DNA from: Elusimicrobiota bacterium
Lineage (GTDB): Bacteria > Elusimicrobiota > Elusimicrobia > JACQPE01
Assembly (NCBI GenBank): GCA_016180815.1
Contig: JACPAN010000020.1
Coordinates: forward strand, 1-64,000
Length of the DNA: 64,000 nt
Direction: 5' to 3'
A model generated the notes under the pieces. That model was not told the DNA's origin, ran no database searches, and saw only the letters and a list, made by a program, of their open reading frames with translations. A program made the position numbers and the translations under genes. Positions 22,601 through 26,740 of the stretch are shown piece by piece; positions within the stretch are counted from its first letter, which is position 1, and the number at the start of each line of letters is the position of its first letter.

Positions 22601-24142
22601 TCGGATGGGTACCCGGCCTACGCCAAACTCGATTCTTCGGGGACCGTTATTCTCGACAGCCAAGGATTTCCGGAGCCGGATTTATCCCGCCGCGTTGTTG
22701 ACGGCGGCGAACCCTTGATTGATTTGGACACGGATAACAAAGGCGACAACTTTGATTTCAACCGTGACGGTAAAAGGCAAGAACTTGATTTAGACGGCGA
22801 CGGCTTGCCGGACACGGATATTGACGGCGACACCCTATTGGATGTGGATTACAACGATGACGGCGTGCCCGATACCGCGGAAAGCGTGGGCGGCACGCCG
22901 CAGATATTCTTAAGGCGCTTGGACGGGTCCAAAGTGCCCATGCTCGATCAAGGCTTCGCCAAAACCGCTTGGGCCGGGAAAACAACCGAGGTGTATGGGT
23001 CTTGGCCGAAGGTCAGCAATGTGACTCAGTACCAGGCGGCCTTGGGCCGGGATTACAAGAATCCCAATTTGTTGCGCACGTGGGACTCGGCGCAGACGGA
23101 CAATAAGAAAACCTTGACCGGCATTACCTTGGCCGTGCCCAAGGTGACTCGTTTATTGGAGGAAATCAATCAATCAGCCAGCACCATTACCGTGGTGTCC
23201 ACGGACGGTTTCTTGGAGAACGGACGTCTTTATATCGGCAGCGAAATCATTGAAATATCCAAGAAACTGGGCAACGATCAATTCGCGGTTAAAACGCGCG
23301 GCGTGGGCGGCTCCATTGCCCAGAATCATTTGCCGGGAGAATTAGTCAGCGATCAAGCGTTCCTTTATTCCGTGCGCGCCGAGTCCACCCAGGGAGGCGC
23401 GTTCATTCCTTCCTTAGCCGGGCGCCCGTTGTTGATGCTGAGAACCGATCCCACGGCGCCGACTGTTCCCGGATCTCCTAAAGCCGAATTGGCTTCAGGC
23501 CAAAGCGCTTCTTCATTCCCCTTATCGTGGGAGGCCAGCGATGATCCCGAGAGCCGCGCCTTCTATTACGAAATCCAGGAGCGCATGGACACTAATCCCG
23601 TTTGGAAAACCATCGCTTTGATCCCCGCGCGGCGCACCGGTGGCGCCATCAATAATCGCATAACCGTCGGGGATCCGAGTTCAAAGACTTTGGGCTATGC
23701 CGCGGCCGACGCGCCGCGCGAATCCGGCCACTTTTACACCTATCGCGTCAGGGCTTACAACACCGCGGGCGTGGCCTCGTCTTGGTCGGGCGAATCTGCG
23801 GCCGCTTCATCGGGGCAGATCAGCGAAGTGGTCAAAAACGTGTCCAATTACCCCAACCCGGTGGACACCCGCCAAGGCGGATTCACCACCGTCACTTATA
23901 TGCTGGGCGCGGATTCCGACGTCACCATCACGATTTACGATCTCCTGGGCTATAAGGTGCGGGAATGGCATTTCAACCCGGGTGATGCCGCCGGCGGCCG
24001 CTCCGGCCCCAATTTCCTCAAATGGTTCGGGGACACGGACGGCGGCGAAAAAGTTTCCAAGGGCGGTTATATCGTCAAAATCGAAGTGAAATCCTCCAAG
24101 GGCTCTCAGACGATCATCAGAAAGGTGGGCATTATCCATTGA
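2..24142 (+). CDS. Giant secreted repeat protein (>8,000 aa, 5' partial), probable surface adhesin
   Basis: The frame is open to the first base of the window, so the true start lies upstream and the protein exceeds 8,040 residues. Residues are counted from GTG at 14. Residues 1-1540 hold about 12 Ig/cadherin-like units ending in YxxxxRAxDxAGN and a (F/Y)xxDxxxPT linker. Residues 1540-4690 hold about 24 units with LMPGE...TAGxxFxVxVRAVDxFFN...DPYD. Residues 4690-5650 carry related invasin-like units. Residues 5656-7515 hold about 8 longer units (VPVMKLTF...VWQGLK...DVxxVKIYxDxN). An Asp-rich segment (7566-7623), a fibronectin-III-like domain (about 7810-7935) and an FlgD/T9SS-like C-terminal domain (7940-8042; starts NYPNPV, ends KVGIIH) follow. 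No catalytic domain was recognised. Length and architecture recall SprB-type gliding adhesins. Neighbouring motor genes suggest it is the load, which is inference. The reading frame is uninterrupted over 24 kb. Confidence 0.93.
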   Translation, partial: NDSGVGVATVTVSIGKNSALTGSLCYNPSASNFTAACPNYFPAGSSVDNWTVAGVNWETGFRYYIIARSSDNANNFQQAADFAVGVSSLSFTFDNNPPTSLVTSISSGSFYRFADSINGTFADTGNVSFVDLVEIEIRDFGANLIEDGGDTFWGGSSFLGSSSWVAVNFTPAISGSWSYSSVPNWDSARKYRVSVRAIDRAGNQEAFNAGPIFTMDRSSPTAELTQPTAGSGWRYFPSLQGTASDGLASTDAGIIYSTNVQVAIQRQDNLNCWNNAAWDSTPGCHPLWRSASFVGGSSGTWSYASVPTGADAPTGVRYLFQTRAIDNTLPAPGNVQAVFGVGVSSGIFYIDNASGTATVGFPANGSQRNALTLTSGTITDDFSGVFEAVLRISTMTGTGPSSYWTGSQWIATSSEVFQQAASTGVLSSTWGYTNLPGAWGVPGTTVTIDVRAKDMAGNTENTAYQSRWIYDTQAPASAVATPDQDNKYYSPAVFLNNILGTANEQPSHAYAKVGEVQLRIQRSEDSFCWTGSSWTQTSGDCASTWISSSGWNAGSVNWSFGKATSCGGDWCDNFRYDLHVRAQDKTAPNANLAQQTTRYFTYDSSLPTADLAEPNSTFEDAGTFPGNITGTASDGNNARRSKVYSVEVAIRNPATGPDGWWNGAGAFDVTDGNCDPDDVGGCWIAASTSAEAGCPTCRVDWTFTSTPTWTSGQSYRVKIRVKDVAGNTASIITRDFTYDVSGVPGVGVTLPVNDGKYKSGVIANISGTASDAFQVVTASISIREHVDVNPGKYCWSVGASTFNVASVADDGMGVEGCPLSAWYPATLSGSAPNYTWTYPMVALQDHYKYEVKARVIDQEGKRNQTSFILMTYDITAPTSTVRSPVSGSFLSTLTQITGTASDFGPFESGIAGGGGAQIAIFGPDENGIADKWWQTDNTWSASHAAPAQEQDWLPATWNGTDWTKSSNLPPANKLYQGGVYTVYARGFDVARNTQTALANPITFTWDAAGPNINITTPTSASEKVYSSIPEIGGTAQDTKNISQVQYRIKRPGANYWVSGGDFTGGPNTWHVASGTINSGALLNWSTGYLPAWAELSNNAWEINARARDDAGNYSATYTTTTFRFDTTPPVSVTTNVVEGSTVASYTILRGTGTEANGLATTEGDFFKIRIFDLTANSCFDGLGGWSGGCPGGGFIDVPVSSVAVFTSSYAWQYGHATISNNTAWTSGNTYKINIKARDTATPANYENVFATRTFIFDAALPTSASTRPLAASYWKAANLGSIKGTASDATAGVDETDPAGPNPTTWGVQFSILETESNNWFSGSTFTSASQVLVGVDTYTYFGNNLEWSYTILNPDQKFKNGYHYNIRVIARDRANNAQSTNTVSVAGFLVDDTKPTTSLTDPDNPDLTKFDNFVMAGQASDPEPTPDPDGGATNASGLTGAAAIEVLILRDEDDNGTADAGDYYWDQAATTWTLTGGGEKWNQVTTYNSGTQEWTFSGTVCDNDTERLNNTCWVRGKWYRLKTRATDRAVNQETPASTGLRMRVAANADHFVIKTDTGPYTAGTAQTVEVRAHDSLHAIAAAYTGQIRFETNDPNSPEVSGGDLPANVTFDASDNGVKSGITGLRLTMAGTRNIRVEDTQTSTINSDAGAFESDLPIMVTSGTANKILVLVVPDMTYRPGCVTVNTKCTTANGRTESVSAKTAGVGFNVRVIATDAFFNKASSEPVVNLTSSDPNDTDTGNTTITNGDRTYSITLESKGGSVSQPSPPPAARTVSATGAGTAGAYNTTPGITVRANPSSATKKILMLMPGENPSPGSNSGKTSDAPTAWTAGSTRTVTVFAADEFFNPYDPADLGSYPSVWIETRDDIYDTEPATNTLTNGTTTYDVTLFIASTQYLTVTDGAAGYQDYDFSITGSTYVTVNPAAAKKLQILMPGETVKPGKPPYDENPSTGGKDNSPSLMTAGTTVQATINCVDRFFNRVTSCNPTVNVEFAGANTSEDDDNGEFANKALVNGTNSFSIRFLASGWQGGGSMGSSRTVTASEIGTSCAGVACVQDIRRPAAKPGAANRLQVVVRPGTVSCPSAGTIDQLERPGTGTGFEPGCDVNAGGNKTAGGGFTVRINGTDEFFNRRNYPGEEDSRNIRIITTDPHDTENDGSSWSSIPLGSRGVPASLDITVTPKQSTTSLKIEAQDISGINPQLSTAAAAGVLVDPGNATKLHIVMDCGSGCGEKLEQGSGVSGTPPAVTAGTRMGLKVYVVDNDFNKVNVSTSAVLVESADGTDFDVAAATKAIASGQAVWNPDVDGPIIFNARSGAELKATLVDPSTLVPLPGAYSSDPESSPFTVGAAAFAKLIARFAEQGHKPGQPDDPSNPLGANGFNCLFNVNRCGKNQADTIGAKFAGVSYQIEVLATDSYYNIVSTNPSVDLTPSDAPSVVNEVIEDFPVQALENGATMYNVIFKVADSGRFVTPSHTGGDIAGYRSGDVSINPESTPKKLVLLLPGECLAPGSGAGKVGAPDENGIPDDGTDGCTTGNGDGDQNFITSKDVRYKVRLTDTFFNPKAADAGDLMLRITSTDPNDTSDDPKVGASIKITNGQSTFDSNTNPSSFHWNFMTSSGTPPSGGWTLSAQKESGTTCPTCVTNTSPKLAVDPDLNCVTGSCSLLMQITPQTFTEGVGLVGSPGAQRAGTQFQATIRAVDPSYNTLTSGANSAPTVRFEVLEGAGAAQESDPANIALTNGLGVQDFTLYFATDTVRLSVDNVGGYDFVGGTTPVLTVNASDFFRFHVVLPGETYQAAKTPFDGTGGKTGNPSTRVAGNTFPIEVRATDRYYNRVSTNASVTVITDDLYDTASYGPQTLSQGLSVFNITPKTSTETAPSPNRAIARCANQADCVTYSITYGSSSHIPVNSSAPVALLARVPGESFVPGDVGSGGKTGPQDPQTVGSSFTVTVRLVDQFFNRVPSPSPAPTVQLSADDPYAIIPGNQVLSTGEGLFNNFYFRKADAVGWKIYASTASGSALTTVSSSTVNPVVSNATTTARLLVVMPGENYDPGNESGGGKANPPQSPNAASIYQVTVRAVDRFYNPKSTDTAVFVETTDPYDVHPATVNLSGGTTTFDVIFQSATDDPDAPRGPWTIRSATASASDMTAYVSGNINVGAGSPVKLLVLPPGVVHEPGTTSGFIQSASTQIAGATFNLTVKVVDQFNNRKINAPATIKIVSNDPHDEMAALSPLATTTGTATFSNAVLRTGNRKSDGVPAASPDGWLITASTSGGTFYANGISTAVPVSGAPATRLMVLMPGEVLDEGNVATGGKNSSNPPDQLRAGSTYTITAYGVDNSYNVDAATSAFIQIDFNPAGWAYDDAFATATAVNRELISGTTNFDLSFRVGESTTTGGFKDSRVVVLSTSNALTQVESSSVSVAFKSAAKLQILVPSNETILPGKPPYDSGLSGGGNGLSAGGKSQNPPGSPPNVIATKNAGVEFDVAVRVVDEYWNKVSTHAVNLEMTSQDPVDGPDPKNFAFTGSTTTKWTFQRAKSTGWKISARDITDVLFIATSPAISVPAGAATKLQVLLPGETWNEDSPTGKIGSPLPWTAGVTSQVVVNAVDDFWNIASVDSSIIRLTPNDPYAQGIGLGSSGNFQTRTLQSGTTTYEFILKRATSTAGGGGARFSVDEQADGNPLSNPSTTSAYFQVDPSSAVKLQVLPPNLVVDEGSPTGYSGTVSTQTAGGGFPVIVRAVDNFFNLVNAESRQVFVETADPYDIHPSTLQLLSGTTGFTVAMISESTWTLTARDTMPVSTQLLAASTQVYVGPGTPAKFLVVLPGESLEQGKCDISGLCQVIVGTVGRTGIVDFDAVGNGVQSATASVTGGDVNGNWDFQTKVYLTDIFNNRVKSHPGAVVRLRSPNDPYDTEEGAGEPSPNNPQGLTQGLATFTLSLRTAATGQYLRAEEESTSNGYATHNSSTFTVIANQPASMVVVLPNEAQTNGKGTAPVGKSTATAPVFISTVGNCYTAGLYVTDSYYNWVAAFSGATITMTTPDDAFDVNPGTFAVQGGSATVSGICPRRARNTDDSLLTTARVLAEDLDGSAPALTCTGNCYSSNFTVKPGPASRLEARDFAQTPGPGSSSGKTGNPGSKTAGTPFNVEARVTDAYWNLVENSNGIRVRIQTSDPNDVEPATQTVTTTLNFALNLKRAATDHVISILDEDNNPGIEDANTGPAPIQSYVKVTSLTVNAGSADRIILIHYPNQTLNQGATNYATARSGAAPARTAGASFGVRVYLTDVNFNIVKGVRDGDPVTVTAPNDPYGASPGFTGTLDASQGFATVSSVELRKSTAQYLEAAISPATLPGFNSDSLASGTNPSNFTVNAGARQGLQALMPWETEDPGRGNYPAGGKIVGSTSTLASPSLFAGVPFTVKTRAVDQYFNTVDNTAGGWVCPGSEPCPDVYLETSDPYDVQPATISLNADGTRNVTVTLVSRRADHTIFASVADNPGGAPFPGGNLTPNLANQTTNFFVESSAPARLMVLLPGEFEVEGKCDTGGICQAASLPGKTGAPNNFTAGASTQVRVHMVDAYYNRVREAGSQPTVRLETPNDPLDLTESLTPQVMAGGQAFFTMSPRKADLAYTVGSTMTVTPVNISSAVSAAWKVYSGQIHHLHFDTDTNPVSTGTVGAMAAWSPSMTAGANLAARITAHDSFHNITSTGPNIYLGTVTITAETFTNSIQNPEFPCCGEIVPGISDDLNFLASDAGSKYVADLVRLKKAGTRWVKVEDQGDSSVHTQLATYSNQPAITVSPGVPSAVQVTTQSASGSTIVAPDGHTPDTLDIEIGAGNNTSPPGSLGRGNLKGQMVDQFLNAATLAGTTIYIQLVAITSQTSSTGGEIRFDQSGAFLNAGLSTTAVTDATGQVGVSTPIWYFSYRKVNDAARVWMGTMTAPSDLSTYISNETNISRKFSSIGGTPTKFIFTSTPSAAVEVDGAANYTVQRRDDFDNATTNGITTVNLDIPAAEITVHTNNGFTKATSGNPAGNYYGFRDEGNNNFINSRTIPLYQTTVNFIYRDKMSATPTGEDGRGGFWTIEAKQSGILTASHQLVVNPKPVTKLAFDTAKRTLKAGTPRDFQTDTAQVLEVELRDTFENPTPATYTVVAQLTSVRNPSGALDAYSFSRSSALVSESYPPAQAPAFAQSVTTLTFNATEHYATFYYLDTNASFAYGASSTTRPEIRVSVADQPTWTTGAQSVEIRSAPTTKINLLNPTRTLLAGATSQSFDVGLTDAYNNITPNPNAGDIIIDAKTNSTGTVYFSWPTPGANPKQMTVPDTFVPDVARIAPNQSSTTLYLYDTIVRVSTLSVDSAGSGWQVAVQTYSVTPGPPTQLVYTTPARRLVAGTTTQYQVLNDNGTPGNPADDPRASVAAPVTVILKDAFGNITSGTGAVNVDFFSTNSSNLRAGVDPTKTVQDSADWTQIGVGQNILTVVIPAAQSQATVYLWDTQSGTTTLRTRAIRWDNAQLPFADQNQYITPNKAHHFTLHHNFTLSNPLKVGPPGGFLEGAGSIDCGLCVRDVFGNIAAGDVTNGQYYTGSVTFSHSGTTSTVTLVDNTSNNTYYAFVPGDGGKYNLLKVKDDIQENLKVFASDYATITLPDTDPNKIFGYTSDALRDIAAPKSAGDVITAGIVVVPTDWTPEADDPNSQTVNEFKQNSTYLGSQIQGRTKIFQGDGNIESVPFPIPMLGMSLAVQPAGSSLNAVWRTLKVKKVGTISAQDVTMLGLYVDDGNSIFRGESSLGGTPEDTYITSGTWSDAEGAWTFNNINIIAPSAANLTTVGKTFFLAARISTTAVTPVTMGLQIDSPSSVILTTDSAAGVSANNFTIRTATTTVDRAPAVIFVTYDQTNSSDNIAGFYQGTGDPFALRHSTAPQGEPRVGMVRIGMFTKELSALLNNIKVTRIGSGADSHITSVRLFLDQDNQGNPLAGNKKFDQGIDREITSFSSPVTFAGGSAILDIINKQTNALIDTNTRYFFISFEINQSALPNFSNGLTIGPADIRPLEGSMSPYATIESSEVVTVPTTDELRVRDVNVIPGGATEVVPSTATQGDLNVPVMKLTFGTQQRTAVWQGLKIDRWSAISIGGLKANKVDDVSKIKIYWDKDNNGLFSSTTDQLILDSAKTYKFPQAKIAGTTLFAADTSIIVDNITSFFPSDDIFPQAPGRLVIGDDTGTGPKEVVTYTGVDLNNNVFFGVSRSQEGTTAPANWSTGTVISGQARVRIKGVTEGLGGEEIGTADKHYFIVYDVDYLANVHSQARLGAEMRDPNYFSLISPDFMGTLNIGLPPPDGAGKTVSYVTTIGEFSDKITVVSTGTPLTIEPVQGTLNNPVGVLQISVDKADALWRGLIVKATGTASANGVFSEEVTMVKIWRDNTTAGNPGQLDAAVDVMIGTGTFGSAGQQLEAPVRFTTAERLSVSPAIYFISYDISDNAAPLDPATKAARTVGVVLDAASYPQNVNGVDDPATDLISEPNILASTQPFTGNLHKLKASPRNVTVIPAPLFTSASARFNPNKQLTAAIGGSNDTISLANTNDLPSCGILKIESEIIAYSGITPTTINNVERGLYGSEGVTHASTTVVEPYSAVFEAPTLTQAITDPTDSVVRLSDARGFAPCGYATISKDDTTEMIYYSSVSLAANMLSGVIRGQFSKAASNHEVGERVAPAVTQGDAKMAVLKFTAVSSGFEVPWSQAVIGRTDIAGANDADSDVSEVAIYKDNGDGVLNRNPDGTIAPFTDTVLGTAEFGTLLSGQATVNLSEGGQAFTVIGTNISTYFMVLSIDPASQFSHDSALNKNEVIGAELKDMIFDGDHGETLVVRPITPNYVIRPTVDELIVDDAALNPAEEVQTKKNVPMMRLTVNANHNTVILDSLTLDLLSEAGGVGSDVFAVKIWQNVGADAFDAEDTTQTAQGIFPNLLSQGGDTFIEGRSLVKFKTPLVVGVTPVKLVITYDVSEFASPGHRIGVQLSSAAMAGAQIPDAVKAAPNRSFPMKSGFMTIKDVASKVTLGVFDQTNELLALGGVFQAQTMASVLRFNMKTDIANATWQTLVVERTGSSSDPLRPFGSNRDVRFVKIYKDINVNDVLDTNDIVVSSSKTTGLASVSSFTAVPFNLPVSSTQNWPTSGLVMVSDSELMKYSDIIVDIGASTGSLRIIERAMRLGDANTPSIAHSTGTSVEKVDTFDQLNENDRVRQVTLTFPQLLSPVPQVYFLAYDIGEAAYTGDSLGVKINAVTSIGLAQPNLAQPKTVDAVINNNITRSAPLGQGATVSYPYETGKVTINAVSMKITGLSLAPAGAKPGLTSVPLLQLNLSVSKNYMDIGAIRINQTGTVDEPGRSVNPGLDQVEGRGDFSQIAVYLDTDGNQTFTTSGDLLIGKVKYWADASSTTANPDFTNGLAVIDFNVEGKPRLRVTPIASTIFLVGDIGAFDSAGCPTIGAQAAGGAPGSCKASGHQVGVRIDSIADLLVPGRSGNISVVEDPFEKLPYNSGLTLISPEVIPPVNLIPAILIASDGYPAYAKLDSSGTVILDSQGFPEPDLSRRVVDGGEPLIDLDTDNKGDNFDFNRDGKRQELDLDGDGLPDTDIDGDTLLDVDYNDDGVPDTAESVGGTPQIFLRRLDGSKVPMLDQGFAKTAWAGKTTEVYGSWPKVSNVTQYQAALGRDYKNPNLLRTWDSAQTDNKKTLTGITLAVPKVTRLLEEINQSASTITVVSTDGFLENGRLYIGSEIIEISKKLGNDQFAVKTRGVGGSIAQNHLPGELVSDQAFLYSVRAESTQGGAFIPSLAGRPLLMLRTDPTAPTVPGSPKAELASGQSASSFPLSWEASDDPESRAFYYEIQERMDTNPVWKTIALIPARRTGGAINNRITVGDPSSKTLGYAAADAPRESGHFYTYRVRAYNTAGVASSWSGESAAASSGQISEVVKNVSNYPNPVDTRQGGFTTVTYMLGADSDVTITIYDLLGYKVREWHFNPGDAAGGRSGPNFLKWFGDTDGGEKVSKGGYIVKIEVKSSKGSQTIIRKVGIIH
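4640..14110 (+). repeat. Array 2: about 24 LMPGE/TAGT-type protein repeats
   Basis: Units of about 130 residues run (K/R)L(L/Q)(V/I)LxPGE, a Gly/Pro/Lys stretch often containing GGKTG, then TAGxxFxVxVRAVDxFFNxV, xVxLETxDPYDxxP and LxxGxxxF. The motif order matches invasin/big-like adhesin modules. I counted 24 by eye. A few lack the PGE box (for example near 9490 and 11090). Confidence 0.8.
16975..22560 (+). repeat. Array 4: about 8 long repeats with inserted IGxExIxY modules
   Basis: Units of about 200-250 residues carry a hydrophobic strand (VPVMKLTFGT or similar), a Trp-Xaa-Xaa-Leu segment (AVWQGLKIDR, ALWRGLIVKA, ATWQTLVVER), a DVxxVKIYxDxN acidic turn and a YFISYDIS strand. Between them sit smaller modules with IGDD/ESEII/SDSEL plus RG...H. 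The region lies between the invasin-like units and the Asp-rich segment. Confidence 0.7.
22712..22880 (+). other. Asp-rich calcium-binding-like segment of the giant protein
   Basis: Codes for closely spaced DxDxDG-type loops (DLDTDNKGD, DLDGDGLPDTDIDGD, DYNDDGVPD), as in thrombospondin-type-3 or dockerin-like calcium sites. In known giant adhesins such loops rigidify the stalk in the presence of calcium. That role here is inference. Confidence 0.7.
23830..24139 (+). other. FlgD/T9SS-like C-terminal domain of the giant protein
   Basis: The last ~100 residues read NYPNPV, then a TVTYMLG strand, VTITIYDLLGYKVREW, a GxNxLKWFGDTDG turn, and a GGYIVKIEV strand before KVGIIH. The pattern fits the FlgD Ig-like family, which resembles type A C-terminal sorting domains of type IX secretion. 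A PorV-like protein encoded 5 kb downstream supports a sorting role, without proof. Confidence 0.65.
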
Positions 24143-24163
24143 TTGTTGCTGATGACTTGGGCC

Positions 24164-24192
24164 TTGCGCCGCCGAAGGAGGAGCCCTACACT
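24164..24192 (+). promoter_or_regulatory. Promoter of the first FliF-FliG fusion gene
   Basis: TTGCGC at 24164-24169 and TACACT at 24187-24192 are separated by 17 bp, in the short gap after the giant gene's stop codon. The second FliF-FliG gene has the same TTGCGC and 17-bp spacing with TAGACT. Confidence 0.55.
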
Positions 24193-24211
24193 TAGGAGGG
24201 AGAACTCATTG

Positions 24212-25933
24212 GTGAGCCGTTATTTACCGTCGGGAAATAAGTTTAAGCGGTTCGGCCGCGATATTTTTATTTTATCGATGTGCCTGGCCTCATTCGCGGC
24301 CGCGGCCGCGGCCATTGAATTAGGCGGCAGCACGATCCTCGAGGTTTCCGCCCGTCTGTCCCGTGAAATGAAAGACCGCATCCAGGTGCACCTGGATAAA
24401 ATTTTCGGCTACGGCAAAAGCGAAGTGTTCGTGCACGTGGACATCGGGTTTTCCAAGGAGGTCAAAGGCGATTTTGAGAAAACCCTCAAAGCGTATCTTT
24501 CGGGCGAGATCAATCGCGCCGCCATGCAGGGCGCCTCGCCTCAACAGTCGCAGGGAGGGGGTTACCAGTGGTTATTTCCGGGCCTTTCCGCGGAAGGCGG
24601 CTCCGCCGGCGCCGGGCAATCCCAATCTTATATTTTGCCCGGCTTCACCATGCAGGGTTTCGGCGGCGGCACGCCGCCTGCGGCCGCGCCTCAGGGGGGA
24701 GGCGGCGGGCCGCAAATGATGCCCGGGCCGGGCATGCCGTTCGCGGACCCGAATTTCCTTTATGCCATCGGTCTTGAAATCAAGCGTATTTTCGTCAAGG
24801 TGGCGCTGGATTATTCCCTGCCCAGCGACGCTGAAACCAAGGTGCAGGCGCTGTTGGGGGCTTTGCTGGAGGTCGACCCCAATCGCGGCGACCGGATCGT
24901 GATCACGCGTTTCAATATGCCGAATCCTATTTTTGAGCTGTTCAAGGATTCCAAGTTTTTAAGCCTTGTCCTGCAATGGGCCACCATCGCGGGGTTGATC
25001 CTGGCCGGGTTGATTTTGATCAGCCTGTTGGTCGTGGTGACCATGCGCAGCTTATTCAACATTCTGGGCCAGTGGGTCGAGGCGTTTTTGGCCATGCGCC
25101 ATCGGACCATGGAATTGAAATTTGACGTGCCTCCCTGGCTGCGCGAGGCCTTGCCCGCCATTCGTTTCAGGAAGGAAGAAGGTTCGCCGGATGAATTGGA
25201 CGCCCAGGGGGCTCCGAAAATGATCGAAGCCCAAACCGCCGAAGGGCCGGCGGGTGATTTGACGATCAATATTCCGCCTGAGCGGGCCACGGAGCTTTAT
25301 CATTTGATCGGCAAGGAGAATCCCCAGCATGTGGCCATGGTGGTGGCCAAGCTGGCGCCGGCGACGCGGGCCGCTTTTTTGTCGTCCTTGCCGCCGGATC
25401 GCCTGGCCCAAGTGTTTTCCGCTTTGGGTCAGCCCCAATACGTGGAGCGCGACGTGCTGCTGCGCTTGAAAGAAGAGCTTGAGCACCGCATCGTGGGCGT
25501 GGTCGGCGGAGAGACCGAGGTTGTGCGCACATTGGAAAGCATGGCGCTGGGGTTCAAAATGAAGCTGCTGAAAAATCTCGAGACGCAGAACGCGGTTTTA
25601 TTTCGCTCGGTCCGCAAAAGAATTTTGTTATTCGAAGACCTGATGCATGTCGGCGACCAGGAATTGAACGTTCTTTTATCCAAGGTGCCGATCCAGGAAT
25701 TGACCATGGCCATTGCCGACGGCTTGACGTCTCCGGCCTTGAAAGAAAAAATCATCCGGGCGCTGCCGCGAAAAACAGCCGAAACCCTGACCGAGCTCCT
25801 GAGCATGACCGCCAAACCGCCCGAGGAGAAAATTTTCGAGGCCCAGGATAAAATTTTAAGAATCGCCCAAAAAATGATCGTGGACGGAACCATGCATCAT
25901 CCCTTGGCCGAGGCCAGCCTGGAGGGGAAGTAG
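24212..25933 (+). CDS. FliF(RBM3)-FliG fusion protein, copy 1
   Basis: A membrane-anchored rotor-like protein of 573 residues from GTG 24212. TTG 24209 is equally possible; AGGAGGG at 24194-24200 lies upstream. Order: N-terminal membrane segment (about 17-38); a periplasmic domain like FliF RBM3 (IFGYGKSEVFVHVDIGF early, then RIFVKVALDYSL and DPNRGDRIVI late) split by a Gly/Pro-rich insert containing YILPG where FliF has its beta-collar; second membrane segment (252-282); and a cytoplasmic FliG part with ENPQ in place of the family's EHPQ (368-371), a GVVGG linker, and FliG-C starting RILLFEDL near 470. In an eye alignment to E. coli FliG-C, K264 is replaced by Asp, R281 by Lys and D289 by Leu. 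It is followed at once by motA- and motB-like genes, so it probably contacts that stator. Confidence 0.85.
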   Translation: MSRYLPSGNKFKRFGRDIFILSMCLASFAAAAAAIELGGSTILEVSARLSREMKDRIQVHLDKIFGYGKSEVFVHVDIGFSKEVKGDFEKTLKAYLSGEINRAAMQGASPQQSQGGGYQWLFPGLSAEGGSAGAGQSQSYILPGFTMQGFGGGTPPAAAPQGGGGGPQMMPGPGMPFADPNFLYAIGLEIKRIFVKVALDYSLPSDAETKVQALLGALLEVDPNRGDRIVITRFNMPNPIFELFKDSKFLSLVLQWATIAGLILAGLILISLLVVVTMRSLFNILGQWVEAFLAMRHRTMELKFDVPPWLREALPAIRFRKEEGSPDELDAQGAPKMIEAQTAEGPAGDLTINIPPERATELYHLIGKENPQHVAMVVAKLAPATRAAFLSSLPPDRLAQVFSALGQPQYVERDVLLRLKEELEHRIVGVVGGETEVVRTLESMALGFKMKLLKNLETQNAVLFRSVRKRILLFEDLMHVGDQELNVLLSKVPIQELTMAIADGLTSPALKEKIIRALPRKTAETLTELLSMTAKPPEEKIFEAQDKILRIAQKMIVDGTMHHPLAEASLEGK

Positions 25934-25936
25934 TTT

Positions 25937-26740
25937 ATGGATTGGACGACGTTAATCGGGCTGATATCAGGCATCGCGGTGGTGGTTTATGGGCTTCTGG
26001 AAACGCAAAGCGCCCACGCGTTCTTAAACATTCACGGTTTGATTCTGGTGGTGGGGGGAACAATAGCCGCCACCTTTATTAACACGCCGTTTTCGTTGAT
26101 CGGCGACGCCTTGCGCTCCCTGCGATTTTTATTTTTAAAACCCAAGGGCGTGGCCCCAAGCGAAGCGATCCGGACCATCGTGTCCTTGGCCGAGAAGGCG
26201 CGGAGGATGGGTAATTTGTCCATTGAAAACGATGGACAGGGCGTGGGCGACGGTTTCCTTCAGGCCTCCATCGACGTCTGCCTGGCGACGTCCGATGAGA
26301 AGCTCTCGCGGGAAATCCTTTCCCTTCGCGTGCGTCAGGCTAAATCGCGCCATACCGAGGTGGCGAATGTGTTTCGCACCATGTCCATTCTGTTCCCCAT
26401 GTTCGGCCTGGTCGGTACGCTCATCGGCATCGTGACCGTCTTGAAAAACATTTCCAATCCCAAAAACGTGGGCCCGGCCATGGCCGTGGCCTTATCCACG
26501 GCTTTTTTCGGGATTCTGCTGGCCAATATGGTTTGCGTTCCCGTGGCCGGAAAACTTAGGCTGCGCGCCATCGAAGAAGCCTTGAGCCAGGAAATTTTCA
26601 TCGAAGGCGTGCTGAAGATTTTTTTCAGCCCGATGATTCCTTCGCAGATCGGCCTTTATCTTGAATCGTATATGGCCGGGCGTTCGAAGGGGTCTGCGGC
26701 GGGAGCGCCTGCGGTCGAAGGAGCCGCAAAAACCGCATGA
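25937..26740 (+). CDS. motA: MotA-like stator subunit, copy 1
   Basis: A 267-residue MotA/PomA-family ion-channel subunit of the inner membrane. Four hydrophobic segments are visible: near the N-terminus, at NIHGLILVVGGTIAA, at FGLVGTLIGIVTVL and at AFFGILLANMVCVPVAG. The cytoplasmic loop has EKARRMGNLSIEND, which aligns with the E. coli MotA segment carrying R90 and E98, the residues that contact FliG. ATG 25937 is preceded by GGAGGGG at 25921-25927. The stop overlaps the next start (ATGA), typical of translationally coupled motA-motB. It lies 3 bp after the FliF-FliG gene in the same operon. The sequence does not reveal whether it uses protons or sodium. Confidence 0.93.
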   Translation: MDWTTLIGLISGIAVVVYGLLETQSAHAFLNIHGLILVVGGTIAATFINTPFSLIGDALRSLRFLFLKPKGVAPSEAIRTIVSLAEKARRMGNLSIENDGQGVGDGFLQASIDVCLATSDEKLSREILSLRVRQAKSRHTEVANVFRTMSILFPMFGLVGTLIGIVTVLKNISNPKNVGPAMAVALSTAFFGILLANMVCVPVAGKLRLRAIEEALSQEIFIEGVLKIFFSPMIPSQIGLYLESYMAGRSKGSAAGAPAVEGAAKTA

